In this document: piece after piece, positions 13,969-21,939 of the stretch
How the letters are laid out: the number at the start of each line of letters is the position of its first letter
Position numbering within the stretch: the stretch's first letter is position 1
Source: an uncultured Collinsella sp.
Lineage (GTDB): Bacteria; Actinomycetota; Coriobacteriia; Coriobacteriales; Coriobacteriaceae
Direction of reading: 5' to 3'
Assembly (NCBI GenBank): GCA_900544645.1
Contig: UQWG01000028.1
Coordinates: 1-23,955 of the forward strand
DNA length: 23,955 bases
Program-made: the position numbers and the translations under genes
The notes under the pieces: model-generated
Seen by the model: only the letters and a program-made list of their open reading frames with translations
The model's database searches: none
Told to the model about the DNA's origin: nothing

Positions 13969-15051
13969 ATGAACGACATTGACCTTGCTGTTCCGTTGAT
14001 GGATGGACCAAGCTATGACCGTGCCTGCAGTCTCGTGCCTTCCGAATACGTTGAGGCATGGGAGTGGTTTCTGGGTGAGGAGCAGCGCGGCGGCGTTTGG
14101 ACCAGCCTTCCGCACCACACCAAGGAAGATAGCCCTCAGTATCAGTACCGTTTGAGAATTGGCTCGGACTTCTTTCCCGTAACGCGGGATTCAGGGATCT
14201 TCTGGCCGGGCCAGGATCGGGTGAAGCAAGATCCCAATAAGATCTTTGCGCTTTCGGTCCATAACTCTAAAAAGAGCTTCTACACCGATGTGCCTCCGCT
14301 CTATTTGGACGATGGTACGTGGGTCATTAAGTACTCGGTTCAAGCGCCGGGTACTGTTGGTTTTCGAGACCAGAATTACAACCGTAAAATGCTCAACTGC
14401 ATGGAATGTGGCGTTCCAGTCGGAGTCATATTTGCAACCGAGGTGGGCTACAAGGTGCTCGGCCTTGCATTTGTTGAACGGTTCGAGCCCGAAAACGGAT
14501 GGTTTGTTCTGCACGGTCCTGTTCATAAAGGCGGACCGGACCCTCGTTTTGCGCCCGACATGAGTTATCTGAAGCACATGCCCGTCGATATTGAGTTTGC
14601 CGGACAGGGTACGACCGACGACGAAAAGGTCCGCTATGCGTTAAGGCGCGAGCGATTGGGGCAGCAATGGTTCCGCAAGCAGCTCGTTGCCGCCTATGAT
14701 GGCCGTTGCGCGGTGTCGGACTGCGGCGTCAGCGAAGCTCTGGAGGCTGCACATATCGAGAATTACTCGGGACCCAAATCGCAGGTTGCCAGCAACGGCA
14801 TTCTGCTTCGGCGCGATCTTCATTCCCTATTTGATGCTCACCTGATTTCGTTTGAGCCTGTTTGCGGCGAATATCGGCTGTGCGGATCGTACCTGCTGGA
14901 TAAGACCGACTACGTTTCCTTTGCGGGTGCGACGCTAAGGCAGCCGAATGAGCGTCAGTGGCGACCCAATACGGTGTTTCTTGAGGCCCATCGCATTGAG
15001 TTCGATCGTTCGGAAAAGAAGCGTGAAAAGGCGGGGCTTCTGCCGTATTAG
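13969..15051 (+). CDS. HNH endonuclease, possible modification-dependent (type IV-like) restriction enzyme
   Basis: The 360-aa protein ends in an HNH_2-type nuclease domain (about 232-300): CAVSDC knuckle (C247, C252), AAHIENYS (H262), SNGILLRRDLHSLFD (N276, H285, D289). The N-terminal two-thirds (about 58-185) contains RLRIGSDFF...SGIFWPGQDRV...IFALSV...DDGTWVIKYSVQAPG...NRKMLNCMECGVPVGVIF...VLGLAFVERFEPENG. This order (GI-x-P strand, ALSV strand, Y-Y strand, G-N-LxxC-x-x-xG-x-PV helix, FV strand) resembles the PUA/SRA-like readers fused to HNH in actinobacterial modified-DNA restriction enzymes, but that match is by eye. GTAGG upstream supports the ATG at 13969 over the GTG at 13960. It would act alone on DNA; no methyltransferase is adjacent, as expected for type IV enzymes. 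Confidence 0.8.
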   Translation: MNDIDLAVPLMDGPSYDRACSLVPSEYVEAWEWFLGEEQRGGVWTSLPHHTKEDSPQYQYRLRIGSDFFPVTRDSGIFWPGQDRVKQDPNKIFALSVHNSKKSFYTDVPPLYLDDGTWVIKYSVQAPGTVGFRDQNYNRKMLNCMECGVPVGVIFATEVGYKVLGLAFVERFEPENGWFVLHGPVHKGGPDPRFAPDMSYLKHMPVDIEFAGQGTTDDEKVRYALRRERLGQQWFRKQLVAAYDGRCAVSDCGVSEALEAAHIENYSGPKSQVASNGILLRRDLHSLFDAHLISFEPVCGEYRLCGSYLLDKTDYVSFAGATLRQPNERQWRPNTVFLEAHRIEFDRSEKKREKAGLLPY

Positions 15052-15173
15052 CGTATTTGGCTTTGGCATTCTTTGACGATCGTGTTGTTTGATCGGATCG
15101 CGTGGCGATGCAATCTCGCGCACGCCTGCCGGTGCATGCTCTTCCTGTTTTGTATAGCGAGAGGGGAGCGTGT

Positions 15174-15458
15174 ATGAGCTGGCGAGGCGATATTGCGATG
15201 GGGAAGTACGGAAAACTGCCGTGTGCCCTTATCGACAACAATATGTTTCCGAGCGTAGAGGTTGATTGCGGGTCGTTTGTCGTCACCTGCCCTTGCTGCG
15301 GCTCGCAAATACCGTGTCTCGACATTCGGTTCATCGATGCGCGTGACAGACTCAGCGACGAAGTGAGAAAACAGACAGGCGTTCATATGCCGGTGTATCC
15401 GGAGAAATGCCCTGTTTGTGGCCTCGATATCGTGTATGACGCCGGCGACGAGGGATAG
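15174..15458 (+). CDS. Small zinc-ribbon-like hypothetical protein
   Basis: The 94-aa protein has two Cys clusters, TCPCCGS (C39, C41, C42) and EKCPVCG (C79, C82), spaced as in a zinc ribbon, with a further C48. The region between them is amphipathic (RFIDARDRLSDEVRKQTG). It has GGGGAG 5 nt before the ATG at 15174, which is why the open frame upstream (to 15102) is not used. It follows the HNH gene by 122 bp in the same direction and converges with the DUF5710 gene. The family is not recognised; a structural or nucleic-acid-binding role is possible but unproven. Confidence 0.65.
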   Translation: MSWRGDIAMGKYGKLPCALIDNNMFPSVEVDCGSFVVTCPCCGSQIPCLDIRFIDARDRLSDEVRKQTGVHMPVYPEKCPVCGLDIVYDAGDEG

Positions 15459-15496
15459 GTGATGCGGAGGAGCTGGCTGTGAAGGCATCTCCGTCC

Positions 15497-16183
15497 CTAC
15501 AAATAAACCCCCTCACCGAGTTGCCTGTGGAACTCGGCGTGATGGTCGCGTGCCCAGGTAAAGAGTGCCTGGTCAAAGTCGGTACGCGTGGTCGGGACGC
15601 CAAAGACGCCGGCAACTTCGACGCGTATAAACTCCAGTGCCGGCAGCTTGTTGATGGCAGTGAGGGCAAACGGGGACGAGGGCTCCTCGAACAGATAGCG
15701 GCTGCCTTGCAGCGCGTCGCAACTGGTGCACGTGTTGCCGAGCGACGGGGCTTTGGAAGCTCGCGCTCCTACGGGCTTGTAGCCGCAGCGCTTATGAAGG
15801 TAGTCGCGGATCTCGCCCGGCACGCAGCCAAGAGCGGGCACGATGGCGAGTGCGTTGGCTCTGGCCGTGTCGATGGCAATGTGCCCGGCTTCGTTGGGCG
15901 CGTGCGCGATGGCGATGCTCTCGTTGCTATCGGTTCGATAGGGAATGCCGAAGGCCGCGACCGAGGTCTCTTTGTGACACTTCCAGCATTCGCGCTTGCC
16001 CAGTACTAGATATATATACGGCGCCGAGGGGTCGGATCGGTCAACACCGGGCAGCCACTCGGCAAAGGGCTCGGGGTTGACGCCGCTGGGTACATACCAG
16101 ACCTTCTTGGTCCGGTCCCATTTGGCGCCCAGCGCCTTGGCTTCTTCTTTGTGCGAAAAGGGGACATCGAGCTCGGTGCGCAT
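15497..16183 (-). CDS. DUF5710-domain protein with two CxxC pairs
   Basis: The 228-aa protein opens with LDVPFSHKEEAKALGAKWDR followed by TKKVWYVPSGVNPEPFAEWL (5-44), which matches the short DUF5710 domain often found at the start of plasmid or phage primase/TraC-like and other nucleic-acid enzymes. The remainder contains CWKC (66-69) and CTSC (152-155), together a possible zinc site, and no catalytic motif that I recognise. AAGGAG lies 5 nt before the ATG at 16183. It lies downstream of tRNA-Val in the same orientation, behind the tRNA terminator. The DUF5710 link suggests a mobile or accessory origin; function unknown. Confidence 0.75.
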   Translation of the reverse strand: MRTELDVPFSHKEEAKALGAKWDRTKKVWYVPSGVNPEPFAEWLPGVDRSDPSAPYIYLVLGKRECWKCHKETSVAAFGIPYRTDSNESIAIAHAPNEAGHIAIDTARANALAIVPALGCVPGEIRDYLHKRCGYKPVGARASKAPSLGNTCTSCDALQGSRYLFEEPSSPFALTAINKLPALEFIRVEVAGVFGVPTTRTDFDQALFTWARDHHAEFHRQLGEGVYL

Positions 16184-16365
16184 GGCGGCTCCTTGGTACT
16201 GCAGGTGCAAGTGGCTCAAGGATACCGCAGGGCGCAGACATCGCGGCGTTTTGCCGAGAAGTTGCGGTGCGGACTGATTGGTTATGCCGATGGATAGATC
16301 GGCAAGTAGATAGTCGGCATTTGGCCAGTTGGGCGGTTGGAACTGCCAGCGGATTTGGCGGCATA

Positions 16366-16401
16366 AAACAAAACAGCCCAGAGGACATAGCCTCTGAGCT
16401 G
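16366..16401 (-). terminator. Terminator of the tRNA-Val transcript
   Basis: On the minus strand, CAGCTCAGAGG (16401-16391), a 6-nt loop and CCTCTGGGCTG (16384-16374) form an 11-bp stem with one mismatch, followed by TTTTGTTTT. It starts 9 nt after the tRNA 3' end. Confidence 0.85.
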
Positions 16402-16409
16402 CGAACATT

Positions 16410-16484
16410 TGGTGGGCGTTAGAAGATTTGAACTTCTGACCTCTTCCGTGTCAGGGAAGCGCTCTCCCCCTGAGCTAAACGCCC
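16410..16484 (-). tRNA. tRNA-Val (anticodon GAC)
   Basis: The 75-nt minus-strand gene folds as a complete cloverleaf: acceptor GGGCGTT/AACGCCC, D arm GCTC-AGGGGGA-GAGC, anticodon arm CTTCC-CTGACAC-GGAAG giving anticodon GAC, T arm AGAAG-TTCAAAT-CTTCT, discriminator A and an encoded CCA (16410-16412). Anticodon GAC reads GUC/GUU valine codons. Confidence 0.97.
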
Positions 16485-16513
16485 GATCAAGGGTGCGCAA
16501 GCGCGCAAGGGAT

Positions 16514-16558
16514 AATATAACGGAGCCTGAACTCGGTGGCAAGAACATTTTTAAAAAT
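16514..16558 (-). promoter_or_regulatory. tRNA-Val promoter with AT-rich UP-like element
   Basis: On the minus strand, -35 TTGCCA (16542-16537), 17-bp spacer and -10 TATATT (16519-16514) lie 29 bp before the tRNA. A 12-bp perfect palindrome ATTTTTAAAAAT (16547-16558) sits directly upstream of the -35, where an UP element would bind the RNA polymerase alpha C-terminal domain. Confidence 0.75.
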
Positions 16559-16773
16559 CGCTTACATTGTGGAATTCGGGGGCTTTGTCGCATCCATTTC
16601 AAAAGAGCCTGCTGCCGCGATTTGGCTGTCGCATAATGCAAGGCCATTGCGGTATCGAGCTATGGAAAGACGCCTGCGGAATTGTCCTACCGATAAGCGG
16701 ACAAGCCTCCAGCTGGTGACTTCGCCGTGGTAAGGTAAGCCGAATTGTTTCCAGGCTGTTTCGGGGGAGTGGA

Positions 16774-17796
16774 ATGAGCAAAGAGTGTGTCGAGCAGGTC
16801 GAAGGCGCAGGGGCTTCGGTGCCGATGACCGATATATCGAACATTGATGTGCCCGAGGGCACCGACGAGCTCAGCCGCAACACCCGTCGCGCATGGCGCG
16901 ACCGCCTGAACAGCGCTTCGACGCGCAAGATGATCACGGGCGTCTTGGCTACGCTGGTGGGCGGTTCGTTTTGGGGCTTCTCGGGCACCAGCGCGAGTTT
17001 TTTGTTCGATACCTACCATGTCGATACGCTGTGGCTTATGAGCGTGCGTCAGATTCTCGCCGGCCTGCTCTTTATGGCTGTGGTTGTCACGCGCGACCGC
17101 GCACGCCTGGTCAAGCTTTGGACGACGCCCGCTGATCGCAAGCAGCTGCTGCTCTTTACCGCTTTTGGCCTGCTGTTCAACCAGTTTTGCTATCTTTCGG
17201 CCGTGCGCCTGACGAACGCCGGAACCGCGACGGTGCTCCAGTGCCTGCAGCTCGTTATCATCATGGGCTACGCCTGCGTGACCGATCGCCGTATGCCGCG
17301 TACTCGCGAAGTCATCGGCATTGGCCTGGCTCTGGGTGGAACCTTTTTAATCGCCACCGGCGGCGACCCCACCAGCCTGAATATCTCGCCGCTTGGCCTG
17401 GCAGCAGGTCTTATGTGTGCGGTCAGCGCCGCGTGTATGGCGGTGATTCCCGCCAAGATCCTGCCCGAATACGGCAGCCCCATCGTCACGGGCTCGGCAA
17501 TGCTCACGGCGGGCGTGGTCTCGTGCGTCTTCGTGCAGCCCTGGGCGCATATGCCGGCGCTCGACGCTGCCGGCATCGAGGCGCTCGCGGTGTTCGTGGT
17601 TATCGGCTCGTTTTTTGCTTACATGCTTTATATGCAGGGCGTTAAGGACATCGGCTCGGTGCGCGCGAGCCTCATCGGAACTGTGGAGCCGGTTTCGGCG
17701 ACCATCACCAGCGCCGTTATGCTGGGGACGGTGTTTTTGCCGACCGACCTTATCGGCTTTGTCATGATCATCGTGATGATGTTCCTCACGGTGTAG
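16774..17796 (+). CDS. DMT-superfamily (EamA) transporter
   Basis: A 340-aa integral membrane protein of the drug/metabolite transporter type. A polar cytosolic N-terminus (about 50 residues) precedes roughly ten hydrophobic segments arranged as two EamA repeats; the first begins ITGVLATLVGGSFWGFSGTS and has the family-typical SFWG, and the end of each repeat has the small-residue pattern (NAGTATVLQCLQLVIIMGYA; GSVRASLIGTVEPVSATITS), the latter with the conserved E-P. Such proteins export or import amino acids, nucleosides or other metabolites; substrate cannot be read from sequence. The protein stops soon after the last membrane segment (MIIVMMFLTV). GGGGGAG lies upstream of the ATG. No convincing promoter was found in the 289-bp gap to the divergent tRNA. 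Confidence 0.9.
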   Translation: MSKECVEQVEGAGASVPMTDISNIDVPEGTDELSRNTRRAWRDRLNSASTRKMITGVLATLVGGSFWGFSGTSASFLFDTYHVDTLWLMSVRQILAGLLFMAVVVTRDRARLVKLWTTPADRKQLLLFTAFGLLFNQFCYLSAVRLTNAGTATVLQCLQLVIIMGYACVTDRRMPRTREVIGIGLALGGTFLIATGGDPTSLNISPLGLAAGLMCAVSAACMAVIPAKILPEYGSPIVTGSAMLTAGVVSCVFVQPWAHMPALDAAGIEALAVFVVIGSFFAYMLYMQGVKDIGSVRASLIGTVEPVSATITSAVMLGTVFLPTDLIGFVMIIVMMFLTV

Positions 17797-17945
17797 CTAG
17801 CGCCGCTGCCAAGACGGAAAAGGTGTTGTGCCGCATTTTCGCCAATTGATGTCCGTGTCTGGAGTTTAGCTGTCGATGCTCAAAATGCCATAAACTAGTA
17901 ACGTTATGGACTTTTTCATTGCGACTCAATTGCGAGGATTTCTTT

Positions 17946-20258
17946 ATGGCTGGTAATCACTTTAAGGGCAGCGATAGCGGCCGCCCTGCAGTTCCGCCGC
18001 GTCCGAACGGGGCTGGTAAGGCCGGCACGCCGGGCGGCGCTGGACAGGGCGGTTCCGGTAAGCGCGTGTCCCCGGGCGAGACGGCGATGTTTACCGCTCT
18101 GTACGAGCAGTCTCAAAAGGCAAAAAAGACCGGCCGTGCAAGAGGAAATGTCTTTGCGGGCGGTGCAACCTCTGCGTCGCAGCCGAGCGGGGCTCCTTCG
18201 GTACCTGCGAACAACGCAGGTGCTGCCAACGCCGCGAATGGCGCCGGCAACGTTAATGCCGGCAAGGCCGACAACAATACTCCCTCTGCCGGTGGCGCGG
18301 GGCTTACGGGTAACCTCGGCACGATTTACACCGGCGCCTCCGAGACAGGCACGTTCGCCCGCCTGGATGATAGCGGTGCCGAGTTTGCGGGCTCGGGTTC
18401 CAAGGAAGATTATTACGATTTTGGCTTGAACTACGGTAGCGATGCTTCGTCGAGTTCGACCTCTGACGGTCTGGTCCGTCATCGCCATCGCAAGGGCGAG
18501 CGCAAAAAGCGTCACACCGGCGCCATTATTGCCGCTGTAGTCGCGGTGCTTCTCGTTGCGCTTGGCGCAAGCGGCTTTATGCTGCTTAACTCGGCAAAGA
18601 CCGTAAAGAGCGAAGCGAAGGAGGCTGTCGAGATCGTCGGTGGCCTTAAGGACAAGGTCACGTCGGGCGATTTTTCGACGCTGCCTGACGACGCGAAGAA
18701 GATCGATGAGCTCTGTAACAGCATGAAGGCGGAGACCTCGAGCCCGCTGTGGACGGCGGCTTCGTTTATCCCGGTGTATGGCAGCGATATCAATGCGGCC
18801 CGCACCATGATTGACGCCCTGTCCGATGTCTCGAGCAATGCGCTGGTTCCCATGGCCGATAACCTTTCGCAGGCTACGCCCGGCAAGCTGTTCCAGGACG
18901 GCATGATTAACGTGTCCGCGCTGCAGGCGGTCGCCGATTCGCTTTCCAGCAGCTCGAAGGTGTTCAAGAGCGCCAACGAGAAGGTCCAGGGCATTGGCGA
19001 TACTCATATTTCCCAGGTGACCGAGCTGGTCGATAAGGCCAAGGACGGCTTTGCCACCCTCAACGGCGCGGTTGACGCGGCGGAGAAGGTCGCCCCCGTC
19101 CTTCCCCAGATGCTCGGCGCCAACGGCCAGACGCGCAACTACCTTATGTACGCCATGAACAACGTCGAGATTCGTGCCTGCGGCGGCTTTGGCGGTTCGC
19201 AGGGCCTGATTTCGGTCACCGACGGTCAGATGTCGATTGGCGAGTTTGTTCCCTGCATTGGACTCAGCGAGGATGAGGCGGTCGAGAGCGTCGACGAAGA
19301 GGATGAGGCGCTGTTCGGCAACCACAGCAACCTGTACAACTCGGGCAATACCTATTCGCCTGATTGGCCCCGCAACTCGCAGCGTGTCGCCGCGCTGTGG
19401 AAGTCCCAGTATGGACAGGACGTTGATGGCGTCATCGGTATCGACCCGGTGTTCCTGCAGTATCTGCTGGGCCTGGTCGGTAACGTGTCACTGCCCGACG
19501 GAACGGTTGTCGACGGCACCAACGCCGCAAAGGTCCTCATGCACGATGTGTACTGGAACTATCCGGTCGAGGAGTCTGACGGCATCTTTGCATCCGTCGC
19601 CAGCGCTGCCTTCGACAAGATCCTTGGCGGTATCGGCGATGTCGATGTTACGAAGCTTGTCAGCGCCGTTGAGCGCGGTGCCGAAGAGGGCCGCCTGATC
19701 GCTTGGATGAGAAACGATGATGAGCAGAATGCCATCAAAGAGACGGGCATTGACGCTTCGCTGCCCGATCCGGATGATCCGAGTGCCGATCCCGTTGCCG
19801 GCGTTTACTTTAACAACCTGAGCTTCTCCAAGCTCGACTGGTATCTGAACGCCGACACGCAGATTGGCCAGGGCGTGAAGAACGGCGACGGCACGTGCTC
19901 CTATCGCATCACCGTTACCCTGACGAACATCATGACGCAGGAGGAGGCCGGCAAGCTGCCCGACTACGTCGCGGCGAGCGCGCCCGATGCCGCGCGCGAC
20001 GACGAGCGTCTGAATGTCTCACTGTTTGCCCCGACGGGCGGCAACATCAGTGACCTTACGGTTGAGGGCACCCAGTTTGGTCTTGGCGCCGCTACGTGGC
20101 ATGGAATCCCCTTCTATTCGGGCACCGTTGACCTGCATGCTGGCGAGACGACGACGATCACGTATACGCTGACCACGTCGGCTGAGGCGGGGGACAAGCC
20201 GCTTACATTGCGTCAGACTCCTACATGCCAGGCGGCTCGCGATAGCGCGTCGGCGTAG
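17946..20258 (+). CDS. DUF4012-domain membrane-anchored protein
   Basis: A 770-aa protein whose first 190 residues are low-complexity (Gly/Ala/Asn/Ser/Pro-rich), ending in a strongly basic stretch (RHRHRKGERKKRH, about 178-190). A single membrane span follows (about 192-215, GAIIAAVVAVLLVALGASGF), so by the positive-inside rule the N-terminus is cytosolic and the remaining 550 residues are outside. The extracellular part contains the DUF4012 core, with the characteristic NYLMYAMNNVEIRACGGFGG (MNN-E-R-GGF-G) near 398-417 and later VDGVIGIDPVFLQYLLG. DUF4012 proteins of actinobacteria are often near surface-polysaccharide genes, but function is unknown. ATG 17946 is preferred because GAGGA lies 7 nt before it; an in-frame TTG at 17919 is unsupported. 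Confidence 0.88.
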   Translation: MAGNHFKGSDSGRPAVPPRPNGAGKAGTPGGAGQGGSGKRVSPGETAMFTALYEQSQKAKKTGRARGNVFAGGATSASQPSGAPSVPANNAGAANAANGAGNVNAGKADNNTPSAGGAGLTGNLGTIYTGASETGTFARLDDSGAEFAGSGSKEDYYDFGLNYGSDASSSSTSDGLVRHRHRKGERKKRHTGAIIAAVVAVLLVALGASGFMLLNSAKTVKSEAKEAVEIVGGLKDKVTSGDFSTLPDDAKKIDELCNSMKAETSSPLWTAASFIPVYGSDINAARTMIDALSDVSSNALVPMADNLSQATPGKLFQDGMINVSALQAVADSLSSSSKVFKSANEKVQGIGDTHISQVTELVDKAKDGFATLNGAVDAAEKVAPVLPQMLGANGQTRNYLMYAMNNVEIRACGGFGGSQGLISVTDGQMSIGEFVPCIGLSEDEAVESVDEEDEALFGNHSNLYNSGNTYSPDWPRNSQRVAALWKSQYGQDVDGVIGIDPVFLQYLLGLVGNVSLPDGTVVDGTNAAKVLMHDVYWNYPVEESDGIFASVASAAFDKILGGIGDVDVTKLVSAVERGAEEGRLIAWMRNDDEQNAIKETGIDASLPDPDDPSADPVAGVYFNNLSFSKLDWYLNADTQIGQGVKNGDGTCSYRITVTLTNIMTQEEAGKLPDYVAASAPDAARDDERLNVSLFAPTGGNISDLTVEGTQFGLGAATWHGIPFYSGTVDLHAGETTTITYTLTTSAEAGDKPLTLRQTPTCQAARDSASA

Positions 20259-20295
20259 GGTTTTTCTGGTAGCGCAGATAATCGAGTACCATTTT

Positions 20296-20328
20296 GGGGC
20301 GGACAGGTAATCTGTCCGCCCCTATTTT
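20296..20328 (+). terminator. Perfect 11-bp hairpin between the DUF4012 gene and glmM
   Basis: GGGGCGGACAG (20296-20306), loop GTAAT, CTGTCCGCCCC (20312-20322), then TATTTTG. It resembles a terminator for the upstream gene but ends only a few bases before the AAGGAG of glmM at 20331, so it may also act as an attenuator or leader structure for glmM. A possible -10 (TACCAT, 20287-20292) lies just upstream. Confidence 0.65.
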
Positions 20329-20341
20329 GTAAGGAGAGCGC

Positions 20342-21673
20342 ATGAAGTACTTTGGCACCGACGGCTTTCGCGGTGAGGCCAACGCTGGGCTGACGGTAGA
20401 GCACGCTTATAAGATTGGCCGTTTTGTGGGCTGGTATTACGGCGCCAACCGCAGTGCTAAGGCGCGCGTGATCGTGGGCAAGGACACACGTCGCTCGAGT
20501 TATATGTTCGAGGCGGCGCTGGTGAGCGGTCTGGTCGCGAGCGGTGCGGACGCCTATATGCTGCACGTGATCCCCACGCCGGGCGTAGCGCATCAGACCG
20601 TGGAAGGCTGCTTCGATTGCGGCATCATGATCAGCGCGAGCCACAACCCGTTTTGCGATAACGGCATTAAGCTCGTCAATAGCGACGGTTTTAAGATGGA
20701 CGAGGACGTACTGGAGCTCATCGAGGACTACATCGATGGCAAGAGCGAAGTTCCGCTGGCCACGGGCAACCACATCGGTGCCACGGTGGACTACATGCAG
20801 GGCCGCAACCGCTACATTGCTTCGCTCATTGCAAGTGCGAACTTTTCGCTGCAGGGCGTCAAGATCGGTATCGACTGCGCCAACGGCTCGGCTTCCTCGG
20901 TGGCCAAGCCGGTGTTCGACGCGCTCGGTGCCGACGTGCGCGTGATCAACGCCGCGCCCGATGGCTTTAACATCAACGTCGACTGCGGCTCCACGCATAT
21001 GGAGCGCCTGCAGCGCCATGTGGTGGAGCAGGGCCTGGATGTGGGCTTTGCCTATGACGGCGATGCCGATCGCTGCTTGGCCGTGGACGAGCGCGGTCGC
21101 GTGGTAGACGGCGACCAGATCCTGTACGTGTGCGGCGTGTATCTGAACAAGCACGGGCGACTCTCGGGCGGTACCGTGGTGCCGACGATTGCCAGCAACT
21201 TTGGCCTGGTCAAGTCGCTGGAGCTTGCCGGTCTGAGCGCCGTGACCAGCGGCGTGGGCGACCGTCACGTGTATGCCAAGATGCGCGAGGGCGGCTACAG
21301 CCTGGGTGGCGAGCAGACGGGCCATACGATCTTTGGCGATATCGAGCGCACGGGCGACGGCATTATGACCTCGCTGCGCGTGATGGAAGTGATTCGTGCC
21401 GAGCGCGAGACGCTCTCGCAGCTCACGGCTCCGTGCAAGCTGCTGCCGCAGGCGCAGGTGGCCGTGCACGTGGCGGACAAGGACGCCGCGCTCGAGAACA
21501 TGGGCGTGCAGAACGCCATCGCCGAGGCCGAGGCCGCGCTGGCAGGCGAGGGCCGCGTACTGGTGCGCAAGAGCGGAACCGAGTCGGTTATCCGCGTGCT
21601 GGCCGAGGCGCCCGACCAAGCATCCGCCGATGCCGCCATGAAGCGCATCGCAAGTGCTCTGGAGGCTCTTTAG
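20342..21673 (+). CDS. glmM: Phosphoglucosamine mutase
   Basis: Interconverts glucosamine-6-phosphate and glucosamine-1-phosphate in the pathway to UDP-GlcNAc, the peptidoglycan precursor; cytosolic. The 443-aa length and four-domain layout match GlmM: N-terminal YFGTDGFRGEAN (3-14), phosphoserine loop ISASHNPFCDNGIK with S100, metal-binding DGDADR with D239, D241 and D243, sugar-binding GGEQTGH (322-328; the usual GlmM form is GEQSGH), and phosphate-binding RKSGTESVIRV (409-419). The last motif has Ser415 where most GlmM proteins have Pro (SGTEP). AAGGAG precedes the ATG. A hairpin directly upstream could influence its expression. Confidence 0.94.
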   Translation: MKYFGTDGFRGEANAGLTVEHAYKIGRFVGWYYGANRSAKARVIVGKDTRRSSYMFEAALVSGLVASGADAYMLHVIPTPGVAHQTVEGCFDCGIMISASHNPFCDNGIKLVNSDGFKMDEDVLELIEDYIDGKSEVPLATGNHIGATVDYMQGRNRYIASLIASANFSLQGVKIGIDCANGSASSVAKPVFDALGADVRVINAAPDGFNINVDCGSTHMERLQRHVVEQGLDVGFAYDGDADRCLAVDERGRVVDGDQILYVCGVYLNKHGRLSGGTVVPTIASNFGLVKSLELAGLSAVTSGVGDRHVYAKMREGGYSLGGEQTGHTIFGDIERTGDGIMTSLRVMEVIRAERETLSQLTAPCKLLPQAQVAVHVADKDAALENMGVQNAIAEAEAALAGEGRVLVRKSGTESVIRVLAEAPDQASADAAMKRIASALEAL

Positions 21674-21701
21674 TTACGCGTTTTTACCAAACCGCGTAAC
21701 T
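21672..21701 (+). repeat. Inverted repeat overlapping the glmM stop codon
   Basis: AGTTACGCG (21672-21680) and CGCGTAACT (21693-21701) are perfect 9-bp arms. The left arm begins in the TAG stop of glmM. No T-run follows; it may protect the 3' end. Confidence 0.5.
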
Positions 21702-21748
21702 GCTCGACGCTACAAACGGCCCCAAGCGGCAGCCTGATGTTCAATTTC

Positions 21749-21784
21749 AAGGGCGCGACCAGAAGGTCAGCGCCCTTTCATTTC
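21749..21784 (+). terminator. Terminator downstream of glmM
   Basis: AAGGGCGC-GACC (21749-21760), tetraloop AGAA, GGTC-A-GCGCCCTT (21765-21777) form a 12-bp stem with one bulged A, followed by TCATTTC. It is the best terminator candidate for glmM. Confidence 0.65.
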
Positions 21785-21846
21785 ACGTCACCTTGCTCGC
21801 TTAGGGTCGTTTTCGCTGACGTTGCCAAGACATTAGCGTCAACGAA

Positions 21847-21875
21847 CTAGTCATTGGGTACCTAGTTATTGGGTG
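21847..21875 (+). repeat. Two short direct repeats related to the 321-405 cluster
   Basis: CTAGTCATTGGGTA (21847-21860) is followed by CTAGTTATTGGGTG (21862-21875). Both resemble the CTAGTCGTTGGGG start of the units at 322-404, so this looks like a decayed copy of that family at a convergent gene end. Confidence 0.4.
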
Positions 21876-21879
21876 AAAA

Positions 21880-21916
21880 AAGGGGACGCTGCGGATTGGT
21901 TCCGCGGCGTCCCCTT
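21880..21916 (-). terminator. Terminator of the M32 carboxypeptidase gene
   Basis: A 16-bp stem with one mismatch (21880-21895 with 21901-21916, loop TTGGT). Read on the minus strand it ends in CCCCTTTTTT, a clear U-tract, starting 24 bp after the stop codon. Confidence 0.88.
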
Positions 21917-21939
21917 TGCGTTGGCGTGTTGGTTATGCC

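Noticed and set aside
16409..16636. 75-codon frame starting MVGVRRFELLTS on the plus strand
   Set aside because: It is the reverse complement of tRNA-Val; such frames are a well-known annotation artefact.
17916..19325. 469-codon minus-strand frame opposite the DUF4012 gene
   Set aside because: Antisense shadow without a ribosome binding site.
20296..20322. glmS-type ribozyme or other amino-sugar riboswitch upstream of glmM
   Set aside because: Only a single simple hairpin is present; none of the conserved glmS ribozyme core is seen.
20213..21619. 468-codon minus-strand frame opposite glmM
   Set aside because: Antisense shadow; glmM is complete with all motifs.
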